Assembly (NCBI GenBank): GCA_030428695.1
Contig: JAUIEM010000034.1
Span: 1 to 37,542, forward strand
Direction of reading: 5' to 3'
DNA: 37,542 nucleotides
Source of the DNA: a bacterium
Lineage (GTDB): Bacteria; Planctomycetota; J058; JAJDCP01
Made by a program: the position numbers and the translations under genes. This document shows positions 30,801 through 37,542 of the stretch, one piece after another. Numbering within the stretch: position 1 is the stretch's first letter; each line of letters starts with the position of its first letter. The notes beneath the pieces are model-generated. The model had not been told where the DNA came from and ran no database searches. It saw only the letters and a list, made by a program, of their open reading frames with translations.

Positions 30801-31466
30801 GTGCACGAGGTCCCCTTCTATTTCGACCTGATCTCCCCCTACGCCTCCCTGGCCCTGCTCCGGGCGGCGGACTTCGCGGAAGCCCACGAGGTCCGCTGGC
30901 GGATGCGCCCGGTCGCCTACGGCGCGGTGCTCAGCGCGACGGGGCTGGTCGGCCCGGCGGAGATTCCCGCCAAGCGCCGCTACACCTTCCAGGACGTCGC
31001 CCGGCTGGCCGCCCTGGAAGGCATCGCGCTGCGGGGGCCGCCCGCGCATCCCTTCCGCTCCCTCGAGGCCCTGCGCTGCGTCGCCCTCTTCCAGGACCGG
31101 CCCGAGGCCGCCGCCCTCGCCGCCGACCTGGCCCGCGCCTGCTGGGTCGAGGGGCGCGACCTGACCGACGTCGGGCTGTTGGCGACGCGGGTCGCGGGCG
31201 TCGGCCTGCCCGCAGAAGACCTCGCCGCCCGCCTCGCCGCTCCCGCGAACAAGGCCCGCGTCAAGGCGAACACCGCGGAGCTGCTCGAAGCGGGCGGCTT
31301 CGGGGTGCCGACCTTCACCTGGCGGGGGCAGCTGTTCTGGGGCCAGGACCGCCTCCCCCACCTCGCCGCGGCGCTCACCGGCCGGCTGCGGGTCGACCTG
31401 TCGGGGATCGACGCGATCCTCGCCCGCCCGCGCGGCGCCGACCGACGCGACCGTCCGCAACCCTGA
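30801..31466 (+). CDS. DsbA-fold HCCA isomerase / GST-kappa-like protein
   Basis: 221 residues from a GTG at 30801, one base after the WS/DGAT stop, with GGAGG eight to twelve bases upstream. The start VPFYFDLISPYASLAL matches 2-hydroxychromene-2-carboxylate isomerases, where Ser replaces the redox CxxC of DsbA. GVPTF (cis-Pro) and FWGQDRL near the C-terminus are also typical. Such enzymes use glutathione in naphthalene-type catabolism, but many relatives have other roles. Substrate unknown. Confidence 0.87.
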   Translation: MHEVPFYFDLISPYASLALLRAADFAEAHEVRWRMRPVAYGAVLSATGLVGPAEIPAKRRYTFQDVARLAALEGIALRGPPAHPFRSLEALRCVALFQDRPEAAALAADLARACWVEGRDLTDVGLLATRVAGVGLPAEDLAARLAAPANKARVKANTAELLEAGGFGVPTFTWRGQLFWGQDRLPHLAAALTGRLRVDLSGIDAILARPRGADRRDRPQP

Positions 31467-31476
31467 GGAGTCGACC

Positions 31477-34164
31477 GTGCCGAGTTTCTGGGATGTCGCG
31501 AGCAAGTCCGAACGCAGCGCCCTCACCTGGCTGGTGCGCGCCTTCAAGCCGGGGGCCTGGGTCGCCCTGCCGCGGATCGCGGGCATCGCGCCCCTCGTGC
31601 TCGCCCGCGCCCTGTACCGGCGCTGGCTGGCGAACCGGGGCTGGCGGCCGCTGGTCTACGTCGAGCCGCGCTTCCTGTCCGCGAAGAAGGCCGCCGAGCA
31701 GCTCGACGAGTGCCTCGCCCAGGCCGCCGACGGGCTGCTGCTGCTCGGCGCCGACCTGCGCCGGGACGATGCCCTCGACAGCGCGGCCCTCGAGGCCCGC
31801 GCGCGCGAGCTCGGCGTCGCCCTGCTCGTGCCCGGCAGCGAAGAGCTCGCGGTCGGCCCGGCGAGCGTCACCGCGCTGCTGCGCGACGACGCCCACCACC
31901 TGATCGCCTGCGACCCATCGCTCGACGAGCTGCGCCGGGCGGTGCTCGCCTACTGCCGCGCGCGGGTCTTCCTGCACCTGTTCGGGCAGCCCGGCACCGG
32001 CCGCCGCTCCCTGGCGCGCTGGGCCCACGCCGAGCTCAGCGAGCAACCTCTCGCCCACGTGCGGCCCGGGACCAGCACGAGGGTGGTGCCGGGGCGCTGG
32101 CTCTTGTACGAGCAGCTGTCCGAGCTCGAGCCGGCGCAGCTCGCGCCCCTGCGCAGCCAGATCCGGCTGCGGGAGCCGAGCCGGCTGGCCCTGAGCGTCG
32201 ACGCGGGCAAGGCCCCCGAGCGCCCGGAGCATCCCGCCCTCGCCCCGCTGATCGGCGAGAGCCCGGCCCTGCGCCGGCTGCTCGCCAAGGTCGCGCGCTA
32301 CGCGCCGAGCACGCTGCCGCTGCTCGTCCTCGGCGAGACCGGCACCGGCAAGGAGCTGATCGCCCGGGCGATCCACGCCCTGAGCGGACGCCAGGGGAAG
32401 TTCGTCGCGATCGACCTCAGCACCCGCAGCGAGACCTTCATCGAGAGCGCCCTGTTCGGCCACGTGCGCGGCGCCTACACCGGCGCCTCCAAGGCCCGCG
32501 CCGGCGCCGCCCGGGAGGCCGAGGGCGGCACCCTGTTCCTCGACGAGCTCGGCAACCTCAGCCTCGGCACCCAGGCCAAGCTGCTGCGGCTGATGGAGCA
32601 GCGCGAGGTGCAGGCCCTCGGCTCGGATGAGGTCGTCCGCGTCGACGTGCGCATCGTCGCGGCGACCAACGTCGACCTCGAGGAGATGGTCCGGACGGGG
32701 AGCTTCCGCGGCGACCTGCTGTTCCGCTTCAACCCGAGCGCGGTGCTGCACATCCCGGCCCTGCGCGAGCGCACCGGCGACATCGGCCGGCTCGCCCGCC
32801 ACTTCCTGCCCGACGACGTCGAGCTCAGCCCCGCGGCCCTCACCCGCCTCGAGCAGTGGCCCTGGCCGGGGAACGTGCGCGAGCTGCGGCACATCATGGA
32901 GGCCGCCGCCCTCGAGTGCAGCGACGACACGATCGAGGAGCGCGACCTCGGCGTGCTCTCCCCGGGCGCGACCCGCACGGCGCCGGTGCTCGTCGTCAGC
33001 AGCGAAGAGCCCGCCGAGCGCGACTGGGGGCTGACCCGCAGCGAGCTACAGCGGCTGACCGCGGTCACCCTGCAGCTCGCTCCCCTCGCCGACCGCGGGC
33101 GGCTCGCCGTGCGGCACGCGGTGCTGAGCCAGCTCGGCGGGCGGCCGATCGAGACCCGGGCGCTGCGCGTGCTCGAGGGGCATCCCTGGTGGGGGAACTG
33201 CACCGAGCTCGCCGAAGCGATGGCCGCGGTGCGCGGAAGCATCGACGGCCCGGTCGGGATCTCCGCGCTGGAGCTGCAGCTCCCGCACCTGGTCCACGGC
33301 GGCGAGCGCTCACCGATCCGGGTGATGCTCTTCCCCAGCCTGCACAACGGACGGCTGGTCGGCCTCGAGCGCCAGCTCACCGCGCGCAGCGTGCTGGTCG
33401 GGCGAGCCGCCAGCCTGCGCGAGCTGCGCCCGAGCGGGGATGATCCACGGTTGGCGAAACGCTGGGCGGCCCTCGAGGAGCACGCCGGGGGCGGGCCGGT
33501 CGGCCTGCTCAACCTCAGCTTCCTCGGCCGCCTGAGCCGCGCCCACTTCGTGCTGGTGCGCGAGCGCGGAGGCGTCGTCGTCCACCGCCTGCCGGGAGCG
33601 TTGCTGCGGGTGCTCGCCGGACCCCTCGAGCGCGACGGGCTGTTCGAGGTGCGCAAGGGCCGGCCGGTCGAGATCGGTGAGGCCGGCGAGGTCCAGGTGA
33701 TCGAGGACGGCCAGGAGCGGCCCTACCTGCAGCTGCTGGTCTTCGCCGGCGCCCTCGCCCCGGAGACCTTCGGGCCGCGGGTCGCCGAGCGCTTCACCGC
33801 GGCGCCGGCCGAGCGCACCCTCGGCGTACAGAGCAAGCGGCTGCAGATCTGGAAGCTCGCGCCGGACGAGGGCGAGGCCCTGGTCGGCGCCCTGCTCGAG
33901 GCCGTGCAGCGGCCCTGCTCGCTGGCGGCGCACCTGCGCTCCGCGGCGCGCACCTGGCTCGAGACCGACCCGTCCCTCGGAGACCTGGCGGGCTACCTCG
34001 ACAGCTCCCATCCGACCCAGTCCTGCACCCGGCTGATCGCCCACGCCGAGAACGAAGAGCTGCGCAGCCTGCTGAGCACGCGCCTCGCCGCCCACGACGA
34101 GGGTGAGGCCCTGTGGCTCAAGCTGCCGGTCGGGGTGCGCCGGGTGATCGCCAAGCCCTCCTGA
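31477..34164 (+). CDS. Sigma-54-dependent activator with a degenerate N-terminal AAA-like module and FHA-like C-terminal region
   Basis: 895 residues from a GTG with TGAGGAG upstream. The central AAA+ domain is intact: Walker A GETGTGKE (286-293), GAYTGA loop (332-337, Tyr for Phe, a known variant), Walker B GGTLFLDE (350-357), arginine region FRGDLLFRF and WPWPGNVRELRH. Residues about 165-250 look like a reduced first AAA module with GQPGTGRRS (170-178), Lys replaced by Arg. A second weak WPGN-type segment (HPWWGNCTELAEAM) lies near 569. About 635-745 resembles a divergent FHA domain (VLVGR ... LSRAHFVLV). The last 120 residues are helical with no obvious HTH, so DNA binding is uncertain. 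Confidence 0.88.
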   Translation: MPSFWDVASKSERSALTWLVRAFKPGAWVALPRIAGIAPLVLARALYRRWLANRGWRPLVYVEPRFLSAKKAAEQLDECLAQAADGLLLLGADLRRDDALDSAALEARARELGVALLVPGSEELAVGPASVTALLRDDAHHLIACDPSLDELRRAVLAYCRARVFLHLFGQPGTGRRSLARWAHAELSEQPLAHVRPGTSTRVVPGRWLLYEQLSELEPAQLAPLRSQIRLREPSRLALSVDAGKAPERPEHPALAPLIGESPALRRLLAKVARYAPSTLPLLVLGETGTGKELIARAIHALSGRQGKFVAIDLSTRSETFIESALFGHVRGAYTGASKARAGAAREAEGGTLFLDELGNLSLGTQAKLLRLMEQREVQALGSDEVVRVDVRIVAATNVDLEEMVRTGSFRGDLLFRFNPSAVLHIPALRERTGDIGRLARHFLPDDVELSPAALTRLEQWPWPGNVRELRHIMEAAALECSDDTIEERDLGVLSPGATRTAPVLVVSSEEPAERDWGLTRSELQRLTAVTLQLAPLADRGRLAVRHAVLSQLGGRPIETRALRVLEGHPWWGNCTELAEAMAAVRGSIDGPVGISALELQLPHLVHGGERSPIRVMLFPSLHNGRLVGLERQLTARSVLVGRAASLRELRPSGDDPRLAKRWAALEEHAGGGPVGLLNLSFLGRLSRAHFVLVRERGGVVVHRLPGALLRVLAGPLERDGLFEVRKGRPVEIGEAGEVQVIEDGQERPYLQLLVFAGALAPETFGPRVAERFTAAPAERTLGVQSKRLQIWKLAPDEGEALVGALLEAVQRPCSLAAHLRSAARTWLETDPSLGDLAGYLDSSHPTQSCTRLIAHAENEELRSLLSTRLAAHDEGEALWLKLPVGVRRVIAKPS

Positions 34165-34177
34165 GCGCGAGGTTCCG

Positions 34178-34999
34178 ATGCCCCTCTTCCGCCGCTCCGA
34201 CGGCACCCCGGTGCGCGAGCTGTCCGCGATGCGGCGGATGATGCCGTACCTGATGCCGAGCCGCAGCGAGAGCGTGGTCTACTACGAGCAGACCCTCGAC
34301 CTGTCGCGCACCCTGCCCTTCCTCGACGCGCGGGACGGCAAGCGCGCGCTCTTCCCGCTCTTCCTCTTCGCCCTCGGCCGCGCCCTGCACGAGCGGCCGG
34401 GGTTGAACCGCTTCGTGTCCGGCGGGCGCATCTACCAGCGAGAGGAGACGGTGATCTCCTTCACCGCCAAGCAGGCCTTCGACGACCGCGCGAAGCTGCG
34501 CACGGTCAAGCTCGGCATGCCGGGGGGAGAGAGCTTTCCAGACCTGCTCGCGCGCCTGCGGGAGAAGCTCGGGGAGGCGCGGGGAAAGGACACGACGGCG
34601 GTCGAGAAGGAGATGAAGCTGTTCCTGCGCCTGCCCGGCTTCGCCCTGGGCTGGTTGCTCGGGCTGGCGCGCTGGCTCGACCGCTGGAACCTGTTCCCGC
34701 GCTTCCTGCAGCGCGACGACCCGATGTTCGCGAGCCTGTTCGTCACCAACCTCGGCAGCATCGGCATCGACCGCTGCTGGCACCACCTGTACGAGTACGG
34801 CACCGTCAGCCTGTTCTGCTCGATCGGGGCGGTGCGCGAAGAGCTGCGGCCGGGGCCGGAGGGGCCGGAGGCGCGACCGGTGGTGCGCCTGATGTACACG
34901 CTCGACGAGCGCATCAACGACGGTTTCTACTGCGTGAAGGCCCTCGAGCTCGTGCGCGAGGTCGTCGAGGATCCGGCCCGCTTCATCCCGGCAGACTGA
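34178..34999 (+). CDS. 2-oxoacid dehydrogenase E2-like acyltransferase domain lacking the catalytic His
   Basis: 273 residues; ATG at 34178, GCGAGG upstream. The whole protein matches the E2 catalytic (CAT-like) domain without lipoyl or E1-binding segments. LNRFVSGGRIYQRE and FVTNLGSIGIDRCWHHLYEYGTVSLFCSIGAVRE are E2-type. The conserved DHRxxDG is DERINDG (D243-E244-R245...D248-G249), so the general-base His is Glu. It may bind CoA or an acyl group without standard transacylation. It converges with moaA, overlapping by 17 bases. Confidence 0.82.
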   Translation: MPLFRRSDGTPVRELSAMRRMMPYLMPSRSESVVYYEQTLDLSRTLPFLDARDGKRALFPLFLFALGRALHERPGLNRFVSGGRIYQREETVISFTAKQAFDDRAKLRTVKLGMPGGESFPDLLARLREKLGEARGKDTTAVEKEMKLFLRLPGFALGWLLGLARWLDRWNLFPRFLQRDDPMFASLFVTNLGSIGIDRCWHHLYEYGTVSLFCSIGAVREELRPGPEGPEARPVVRLMYTLDERINDGFYCVKALELVREVVEDPARFIPAD

Positions 35000-35993
35000 C
35001 GCTGTCACTCGGGCGCTCGGGGAAGTCGCGGACGTACACGCCGTAGTACGGAACGCGGCGGGCGACGACGGTGCGGAAAGCCGCGCGCAGGCCCTCGTCG
35101 TCGAGCCCGACGGTCGGCACGAGGTCGTCGTCGCGGTTCAGGCAGCCCTTGAGCTCGCCCTTCTCGGTCACCCGCAGGCGCTGGCAGTGGTCGCAGAACT
35201 CGCGGTTGTAGACCGGGTCGACGACCTCGACCTCGGCGCCGGCGACGAAGTAGATGCGGCGCCGGTGCATCCTGCGCACCTCGATGCGGTCGGCCCGCGC
35301 CGCGAGGTCGCGCTTGAGGGCGTCGATGTCGACCATCCAGCTCTGCATCCCGGCCAGCTCGGGCATGAACTGGATCAGCTGCAGCTTGAGGCCGGCGCGG
35401 CCGCGGCAGAAGGCGAGCAGGTCGTCGACGAAGGGCAGGGTCTTCGTGAACACGACCATGTTGAGCTTGACCGGGGCGATGCCGACGGCCAGGCAGGCGT
35501 CGATGCCCTCGAGCACGGCGGCCAGCCCGCCCTTGCGGATGGCGCGGAAGGCCTCGGGGTCGAGGCTGTCGAGGGAGATGTTGACGCGCTCGAGGCCGGC
35601 CGCGGCCAGGTCCGCCGCCTGGTGGCGCAGGAGCGAGCCGTTGGTGGTCAGCGAGACCCGTGGGATGCGCGCCCGCGTCCCGGCGATGATCTCGGCGAGG
35701 TCGGGGCGCAGGAGCGGCTCACCACCGGTATACTTGACCGAGGAGATGCCAAAGCCGGCCGCGACCTCGACCAGGCGCAGCACGTGCGCGGCGGACATCT
35801 CATCCGGCGCCAGGCTGCGCGCCGGCAGCACCGGGCCGAGCCCCTCGTCGTGGCAGTACACGCAGCGGAAGTTGCAGCGCCGCGTCAAGGAGATGCGCAG
35901 GTCGCTGATCGCGCGGGCGAAGCGATCGACCAGCTGCGGCTCGGGGACGGCAGCGGGCGGGTTCTCGGGGGCTCGCAGGGGCAGGGCGCTCAC
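34983..35993 (-). CDS. moaA: MoaA-like radical SAM protein (GTP 3',8-cyclase family)
   Basis: 336 residues; GTG at 35993, the first in-frame start giving a normal MoaA N-terminus. The radical SAM cluster is C40-x3-C44-x2-C47, SAM motif YTGGEPLLRPDL, and C-terminal cluster C267-x2-C270-x13-C284 in a FCDHCQRLRVTEKGELKGC stretch, which binds GTP in MoaA. It ends SVSLPG instead of the usual double-Gly tail that reaches the active site. MoaA makes the first pterin intermediate of molybdopterin; no other moa gene is visible. A related but different radical SAM function is possible. Confidence 0.8.
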   Translation of the reverse strand: MSALPLRAPENPPAAVPEPQLVDRFARAISDLRISLTRRCNFRCVYCHDEGLGPVLPARSLAPDEMSAAHVLRLVEVAAGFGISSVKYTGGEPLLRPDLAEIIAGTRARIPRVSLTTNGSLLRHQAADLAAAGLERVNISLDSLDPEAFRAIRKGGLAAVLEGIDACLAVGIAPVKLNMVVFTKTLPFVDDLLAFCRGRAGLKLQLIQFMPELAGMQSWMVDIDALKRDLAARADRIEVRRMHRRRIYFVAGAEVEVVDPVYNREFCDHCQRLRVTEKGELKGCLNRDDDLVPTVGLDDEGLRAAFRTVVARRVPYYGVYVRDFPERPSDSVSLPG

Positions 35994-36027
35994 GTTGTCG
36001 ACACGCTCTCGGGCGGTTCCGACGCGC

Positions 36028-36033
36028 AGTGTA
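36028..36033 (-). promoter_or_regulatory. Putative -10 box for moaA
   Basis: TACACT on the minus strand, 34 bases before the GTG at 35993. No clear -35. Confidence 0.35.
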
Positions 36034-36121
36034 CCAGATCGCGCAGGATTGCGCCGGAGCGCTCTCTTCACGCAGCGCGTCAAACCTCTCCCGAAAGCCC
36101 GCGAAAGCGGGATCGATGCGG

Positions 36122-36150
36122 TTGTTCTCGGCGCTTCCCGGCAGTAGACT
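36122..36150 (+). promoter_or_regulatory. Putative promoter of the injection-system hub gene
   Basis: TTGTTC (36122-36127), 17-base spacer, TAGACT (36145-36150). 45 bases before the ATG at 36196, which has a weak GAGA ribosome-binding site. Confidence 0.5.
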
Positions 36151-36195
36151 TGAGGGCGTAACCGCTCCGCGGCTCGCGCGGAGACAGAGAGCTTG

Positions 36196-37542
36196 ATGGA
36201 CCTCACGGCCCCCCCCTCCTTCACCCTTTACGTCGACGGCGCCAAGGTGCCGCCGGCGGTGGTCGCGGACGTCGTCAGCGTGGTGTGCGAGAGCGCGATC
36301 GACATGGCGGGCATGTGCTCGCTGACGATCGCGAATCCCGACCTGCGCTGGTCGAAACGCGGCCTGTTCGCGCCGGGCAAGAAGCTCGATGTCGACATGG
36401 GTCGGGTCGGGGGGCTGGCGCGGGTGATGACCGCGGACATCGTCAGCCTGCGCCTCAGCTTCCCCGCGCAGGGCCAGTGCCACCTGCACGTGCTCGCCTA
36501 CGACAAGCGCAGCAAGCTCGGCCGCGGCGTCAAGAGCCGGGCCTTCCAGAACAAGACCGACGCCGAGATCGTGCAGCAGATCGCGGGCGAGCTCGGCCTG
36601 ACCCCCGATGTCGACTCGACCCCCGATCGCCATCCCTATGTCTACCAGTACAACCAGAGCGACCTCGAGTTCCTCGCCTCCCGCGCGAGCGCCCTGAACT
36701 TCGAGCTGCGGGTCGAGGGCAACAAGCTGCTCTTCAAGAAGCCGGCGAAGACCGGCTCGCCCGCCGTCAGCCTCGAGTGGGGCAAGACCCTGCGCGAGTT
36801 CCGGCCGCGCCTCAACGTCGGCCAGGTGCTGACCGAGGTCGAGGTGCGCTGCTGGGACTCGGCGAAAAAGCAGCTCGTCGTCGGCCGCGCGACCGCCAAC
36901 GACGTCACCGAGACGATGGGCGGGCAGCAGCTCGGCATCGCCCTGGCCGAGAAGGCCTTCGGCGGCGCCAAAGAGGTGATCACCAACGAGGTCTTCGCGA
37001 GCAAGGAAGAGGCCGAGCAGCTCGCCCGCGCGATCCTGCGCAAGCGCACCGATGTGCTGGTCGAGGCCCACGGCTCCTCGGGCGGGGATCCGAAGCTCAA
37101 GGTCGGGACTGTGCTCGAGATCGAGGGCGTCGGCAAGCGCTTCAGCGGGAACTACTACCTGACCAAGGTCTCGCACAACTTCGACCGCGCGGGCTACTTC
37201 ACCTACTTCAACTGCAAGCGCCCCGCCCTCGAGGCCGCGCCTCCGCCCCCGCCGCGCCCGGTCGCCGAGGTCCCGGCCCGCAAGCAGCAGCTGCTGCCCC
37301 CGGCGCCGGTCGAGCCCGCGACCTTCCAGATCGCCGACGAGCGCAGCGGCGTCGACCTCAACAACTACGAGGCCACCCTCGACGGCAAGCCGATCAAGGG
37401 CACCGAGGACAAGGTCGACTTCCGCGGCGGGGACGCCGCCAAGGCCGGCGGCCAGGCCCTCACCCTCAGCTACAAGTTCAAGCCCGAGGACGTCAAGCCG
37501 GGCAGCAAGGTCGTCGTCAAGATCGCGGACAAGGACGGCAAG
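36196..37542 (+). CDS. Contractile injection system hub protein, VgrG/Pvc8 (phage GPD) family, 3' end cut
   Basis: At least 449 residues from the ATG at 36196, still open at the window edge. The first ~340 residues match the phage late-control D/gp27-type hub (FTLYVDGAKVPPAVV, HLHVLAYDKRSKL, YQYNQSDLEFLASRASALNFELRVEG, GNYYLTKVSHNFD), as in VgrG, Afp8 and Pvc8. These form the central spike base of type VI secretion, tailocin or extracellular injection particles. A proline-rich linker (APPPPPPRP region, near 351-375) follows, then a strand-rich segment (SGVDLNNYEATLDGKPI) resembling bacterial Ig-like repeats. No gp5-type OB fold is seen before the edge. Neighbouring sheath and tube genes would lie downstream, outside the window. 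Confidence 0.85.
   Translation, partial: MDLTAPPSFTLYVDGAKVPPAVVADVVSVVCESAIDMAGMCSLTIANPDLRWSKRGLFAPGKKLDVDMGRVGGLARVMTADIVSLRLSFPAQGQCHLHVLAYDKRSKLGRGVKSRAFQNKTDAEIVQQIAGELGLTPDVDSTPDRHPYVYQYNQSDLEFLASRASALNFELRVEGNKLLFKKPAKTGSPAVSLEWGKTLREFRPRLNVGQVLTEVEVRCWDSAKKQLVVGRATANDVTETMGGQQLGIALAEKAFGGAKEVITNEVFASKEEAEQLARAILRKRTDVLVEAHGSSGGDPKLKVGTVLEIEGVGKRFSGNYYLTKVSHNFDRAGYFTYFNCKRPALEAAPPPPPRPVAEVPARKQQLLPPAPVEPATFQIADERSGVDLNNYEATLDGKPIKGTEDKVDFRGGDAAKAGGQALTLSYKFKPEDVKPGSKVVVKIADKDGK

Larger units (their letters stand above)
35994..36195. other. Divergent intergenic region between moaA and the injection-hub gene
   Basis: 202 bases. It holds the moaA -10-like TACACT (36028-36033, minus), a perfect CCCGC-GAAA-GCGGG hairpin with a GNRA-type tetraloop (36098-36111), and the promoter of the hub gene (36122-36150). 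Confidence 0.6.

Noticed and set aside
36098..36111. Terminator in the moaA/hub intergenic region
   Set aside because: A perfect small GNRA-type hairpin, but no T-run; more likely a chance or leader structure.

Overview
The window is a GC-rich (about 70% by eye), densely coded bacterial chromosome segment with 24 intact or edge-cut protein genes and one broken gene. No rRNA or tRNA gene was seen. The gene content fits a Planctomycetota-like or Myxococcota-like organism with a large signalling repertoire: a planctomycete-type MGLD acyl-carrier-like gene, PEGA lipoproteins, a giant kinase/AAA/GAF/histidine-kinase protein, a sigma-54 activator, WS/DGAT, Uma2 and a DUF5117-type metalloprotease. 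This placement is inference from family memory.

Layout. 1-1309 (+): membrane-anchored protein with two secretin/TonB-type short (STN) modules, followed by a frameshifted acyl-carrier-like gene (1313-1790). 1923-7347 (-): tightly coupled operon of rsgA, two zinc-finger-array/SpoIIE-type phosphatases and two PEGA-like lipoproteins. 7439-10872 (-): TgpA-type transglutaminase and DUF58 protein. 11072-13255 (+): a secreted transglutaminase-like protein, divergent from that pair. 13256-13734: non-coding, with a candidate MITE. 13735-17253 (-): histidine kinase, receiver and lipase-like hydrolase in an overlapping operon. 17444-19729 (-): secreted zinc metalloprotease. 20068-25056 (-): 1662-residue multi-domain signalling protein containing a Ser-Glu hexanucleotide repeat tract. 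25057-25387: non-coding, with a strongly self-complementary candidate RNA ending in a T-tract. 25388-28452 (+): aminotransferase and mnmG. 28489-34999 (+): Uma2 nuclease, wax-ester synthase, HCCA-isomerase-like protein, sigma-54 activator and E2-like acyltransferase. 34983-35993 (-): MoaA-like radical SAM enzyme. 36196-end (+): start of a contractile-injection-system hub gene (VgrG/Pvc8 type), cut by the window edge.

The most unusual material is: (1) the Trp-Cys-x-x-Cys...His...Cys finger arrays fused to PP2C/SpoIIE phosphatases and translationally coupled to rsgA; (2) the structured RNA candidate at 25088-25284; (3) a run of signalling or catalytic domains that have lost canonical residues (phosphatase, histidine-kinase ATPase, Ser/Thr kinase, first AAA module, E2 acyltransferase); (4) the injection-system hub with a proline linker and a possible Ig-like tail; and (5) a candidate MITE with terminal inverted repeats and a 4-bp duplication.
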